This document shows, piece by piece, positions 6,925-8,118 of a DNA stretch of 8,118 nucleotides (positions are counted from its first letter, which is position 1; each line of letters opens with the position of its first letter). The notes beneath the pieces are model-generated. The model was not told the origin of the DNA and did no database searches. It saw only the letters and a list, made by a program, of their open reading frames with translations. Origin of the DNA: Anaerolineae bacterium (GTDB lineage Bacteria > Chloroflexota > Anaerolineae > B4-G1); NCBI GenBank assembly GCA_030612185.1, contig JAUWOI010000181.1, positions 1-8,118 of the forward strand, read 5' to 3'. Position numbers and translations under genes: made by a program.

Positions 6925-6931
6925 ACGACAA

Positions 6932-7798
6932 ATCAATAAGATACTGCTTCAATTGAGTAGCGATAGATTCGCTAGCGTCTTTGATGCCATCACGGTCTAC
7001 GATACAGACGTGGACAGTGTGATCCAGCACGGTGGGGTCACGCCGGACGACGTGCGCGACATGGTCCACGGAGCAATGTTCGCCCGGAGCGGGGACGACC
7101 TGAAGAACACGGCCGTTCTCATCGGGGGTTCCGATGTCCCCACGTGCGAGGCCATTCTGCAGGCTGTCCAGGCGGAATTCTTCGGCCCGGTGCGAGTCTC
7201 GGTGATGCTCGATGCCAATGGTTGTAACACAACAGCCGCCGCTATCGTGACCAAGATTCTCTCGGCCGGCGAGGTGATAGGAAAGAAGATAGTTGTCTTG
7301 GCCGGGACGGGCCCCGTCGGGCTACGGACGGCAGCCCTGCTGGCCCAGGAGGAGGCGCAGGTGATGCTCACCTCCCGCTGCCTGGCCCGGGCGGAGGCGG
7401 CACGTGTTTCCATCGCGGAACGGTTCGGCGTGCAGGTCGGCGCTGCCGAGGCGGTGGACGTGGCAGGAATCCGTCGCGTCCTGAAGGGGACTTACGCGGT
7501 GCTGACCGCCGGCGCAGCCGGGGTCGTGCTATTGCCAGAGGCGGTCTGGGTGGGACATCCGACTCTCCGCGTGCTGGCTGACGTCAACGCCGTGCCGCCC
7601 CTGGGTATTGAGGGCATTGAGCCAGCCTGGGACGGCGAGGTGAGGGATGGCAAGGTTTTCTTTGGCGCGTATGGGATCGGCGGCTTGAAGATGAAGGTCC
7701 ATCGCACCTGCATCACCTGTCTCTTCGAGCGGAATGATCTGGTGCTTGATGCGGAGGAGATTCGCGCCATTGCCAGGGAAGGGGTTTGCTTTGAGTGA
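6932..7798 (+). CDS. mtdA: NAD(P)-dependent methylene-H4MPT/H4F dehydrogenase, MtdA type
   Basis: Cytoplasmic enzyme that oxidises methylene-tetrahydromethanopterin (and, in MtdA, methylene-tetrahydrofolate) to the methenyl form with NADP. The N-terminal domain has the family signature HGGVTPDDVRDMVHGAMF, then TAVLIGGSDV and FFGPVRVSVMLDANGCNTTA. The Rossmann domain begins at IVVLAGTGPVGLRTAALLA with the GxGPxG nucleotide loop, followed by SRCLARAEA; the C-terminal part has GAYGIGGLKMKVHRTCI and LDAEEIRAIA. Compared from memory with Methylobacterium MtdA, the match is closer than to MtdB, but MtdB or MtdC function is not excluded. Start: homology continues upstream of TTG 6953 through codons reading INKILLQLSSD, matching the family opening (M)SKKLLFQFDTD. 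An in-frame stop at 6908 limits the choices, and ATC 6932 has the right SD spacing. With this start the protein has 288 residues, the usual MtdA length. It overlaps fwdD by 8 bases. Confidence 0.88.
   Translation: MNKILLQLSSDRFASVFDAITVYDTDVDSVIQHGGVTPDDVRDMVHGAMFARSGDDLKNTAVLIGGSDVPTCEAILQAVQAEFFGPVRVSVMLDANGCNTTAAAIVTKILSAGEVIGKKIVVLAGTGPVGLRTAALLAQEEAQVMLTSRCLARAEAARVSIAERFGVQVGAAEAVDVAGIRRVLKGTYAVLTAGAAGVVLLPEAVWVGHPTLRVLADVNAVPPLGIEGIEPAWDGEVRDGKVFFGAYGIGGLKMKVHRTCITCLFERNDLVLDAEEIRAIAREGVCFE
7779..7784 (+). promoter_or_regulatory. RBS for the fwdD-type gene
   Basis: AAGGGG lies six bases before TTG 7791, inside the end of mtdA. It supports TTG 7791 over the in-frame TTG at 7770, which has no SD at a proper distance. 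Confidence 0.5.
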
Positions 7799-8118
7799 GG
7801 GCTTCACGTTGATCACGGGACGCACGCCCGAACAGGGGAAGGCCCTGCACCAGGGCAAAGGCTCGGAGGTATACCGCCGCGCTACGGCGTTGGTGGAGAT
7901 GAGCCCGGAGGATATGGCCTGCCTGGGAATCGACGAGGGGCAGATCGTCCAGGTGCGTACAGCGGCGGGGCAGGTGGAGGTGGTCGTGCGCCCTGGCCCG
8001 CTCCCCTCCGGGCTGCTGTTCATCCCGCTGGGGCCTGTGGCGAATACCCTCATCGGGACGGGCACGGAGAGTACGGGGATGCCGCTATTCAAAGGGCTGG
8101 CGGCGAAGGTGGAGATAG
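7791..8118 (+). CDS. fwdD: Formylmethanofuran dehydrogenase subunit D-like, molybdopterin-binding (3' partial)
   Basis: Corresponds to FwdD/FmdD, the small subunit that completes the molybdopterin-guanine-dinucleotide site of formylmethanofuran dehydrogenase, which interconverts CO2 and formyl-methanofuran using a Mo or W cofactor. The first 109 residues are in the window and the frame runs off the right edge, near the expected end of the fold. Landmarks are TLITGRTPEQGKALHQGK, then EVYRRATALVEMSPEDM, GIDEGQIVQVRTAAGQVEV (double-psi barrel core), LLFIPLGPVANTLIG and STGMPLFKG, all closely like archaeal FwdD as I recall it. The start is TTG at 7791, overlapping mtdA by 8 bases, so translation is probably coupled. 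The bacterial Fhc complex of aerobic methylotrophs is generally described as lacking a working Mo-pterin site; a separate D-type domain suggests a genuine redox-active Fwd/Fmd complex. Larger subunits (B, A, C) would be expected just downstream. It was not in a long standalone frame because the window truncates it. Confidence 0.85.
   Translation, partial: MSEGFTLITGRTPEQGKALHQGKGSEVYRRATALVEMSPEDMACLGIDEGQIVQVRTAAGQVEVVVRPGPLPSGLLFIPLGPVANTLIGTGTESTGMPLFKGLAAKVEI

Larger units (their letters stand above)
6608..6931. other. Intergenic gap of about 320 bases without a + strand gene
   Basis: This gap separates the transporter cassette from the C1 genes. It holds a long inverted repeat (6677-6719) and a small odd palindrome CAGAC-G-GTCTG (6739-6749) that could be an operator half-site pair. 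A minus-strand reading frame of about 100 codons crosses the gap (TTG at 6936 down to 6634). I see no tRNA, no convincing -35/-10 pair and no T-tract terminator. Composition is mixed, with C/T-rich stretches on the + strand at 6770-6870. Confidence 0.6.

Overview
The window looks like accessory metabolic DNA from a bacterium, probably a metagenome-assembled contig. All seven convincing genes lie on the + strand. GTG and TTG starts, short gene overlaps and Shine-Dalgarno (SD) sequences are visible. An MtdA-type methylene-tetrahydropterin dehydrogenase beside an FwdD-type formylmethanofuran dehydrogenase subunit points to a bacterium with tetrahydromethanopterin (H4MPT) C1 chemistry. The palindromic GAAACCAGG repeat and fused ECF ATPase made me think of Chloroflexota, but that is a recollection-based guess with low confidence.

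Region 1 (1-2285, GC-rich) holds a 5'-truncated FAD-linked oxidase of the GlcD type. It overlaps by 8 bases a cysteine-rich protein of the GlcF/HdrD type. Together they look like a two-subunit 2-hydroxyacid (glycolate/lactate-like) dehydrogenase passing electrons from FAD to Fe-S clusters. The substrate cannot be read from the sequence.

Region 2 (2286-6607, visibly less GC-rich, with many AGA/AGG arginine codons) is a tightly spaced four-gene set: an M19 (renal dipeptidase-fold) homologue, a fused double ABC ATPase, an EcfT transmembrane protein and a YkoE-like substrate-binding S component. The last three match the YkoD-YkoC-YkoE layout of a group I ECF vitamin importer, known in Bacillus for thiamine/hydroxymethylpyrimidine. 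I see no TPP riboswitch. The M19 protein lacks several residues that define a working zinc dipeptidase, so the ligand and the reaction may both be new. This is the strongest candidate for an undescribed system here.

Region 3 (6608-6931) is a gap of about 320 bases with no + strand gene. It holds a long inverted repeat and a short minus-strand reading frame of uncertain meaning.

Region 4 (6932-8118, GC-rich again) carries an mtdA-type gene that seems to start at a rare ATC codon. It overlaps by 8 bases a 3'-truncated fwdD-type gene. These two belong to C1 oxidation or reduction between methylene-H4MPT (or H4F) and formyl-methanofuran. The middle region interrupts two GC-rich blocks in composition and looks like an inserted or separately acquired cassette.
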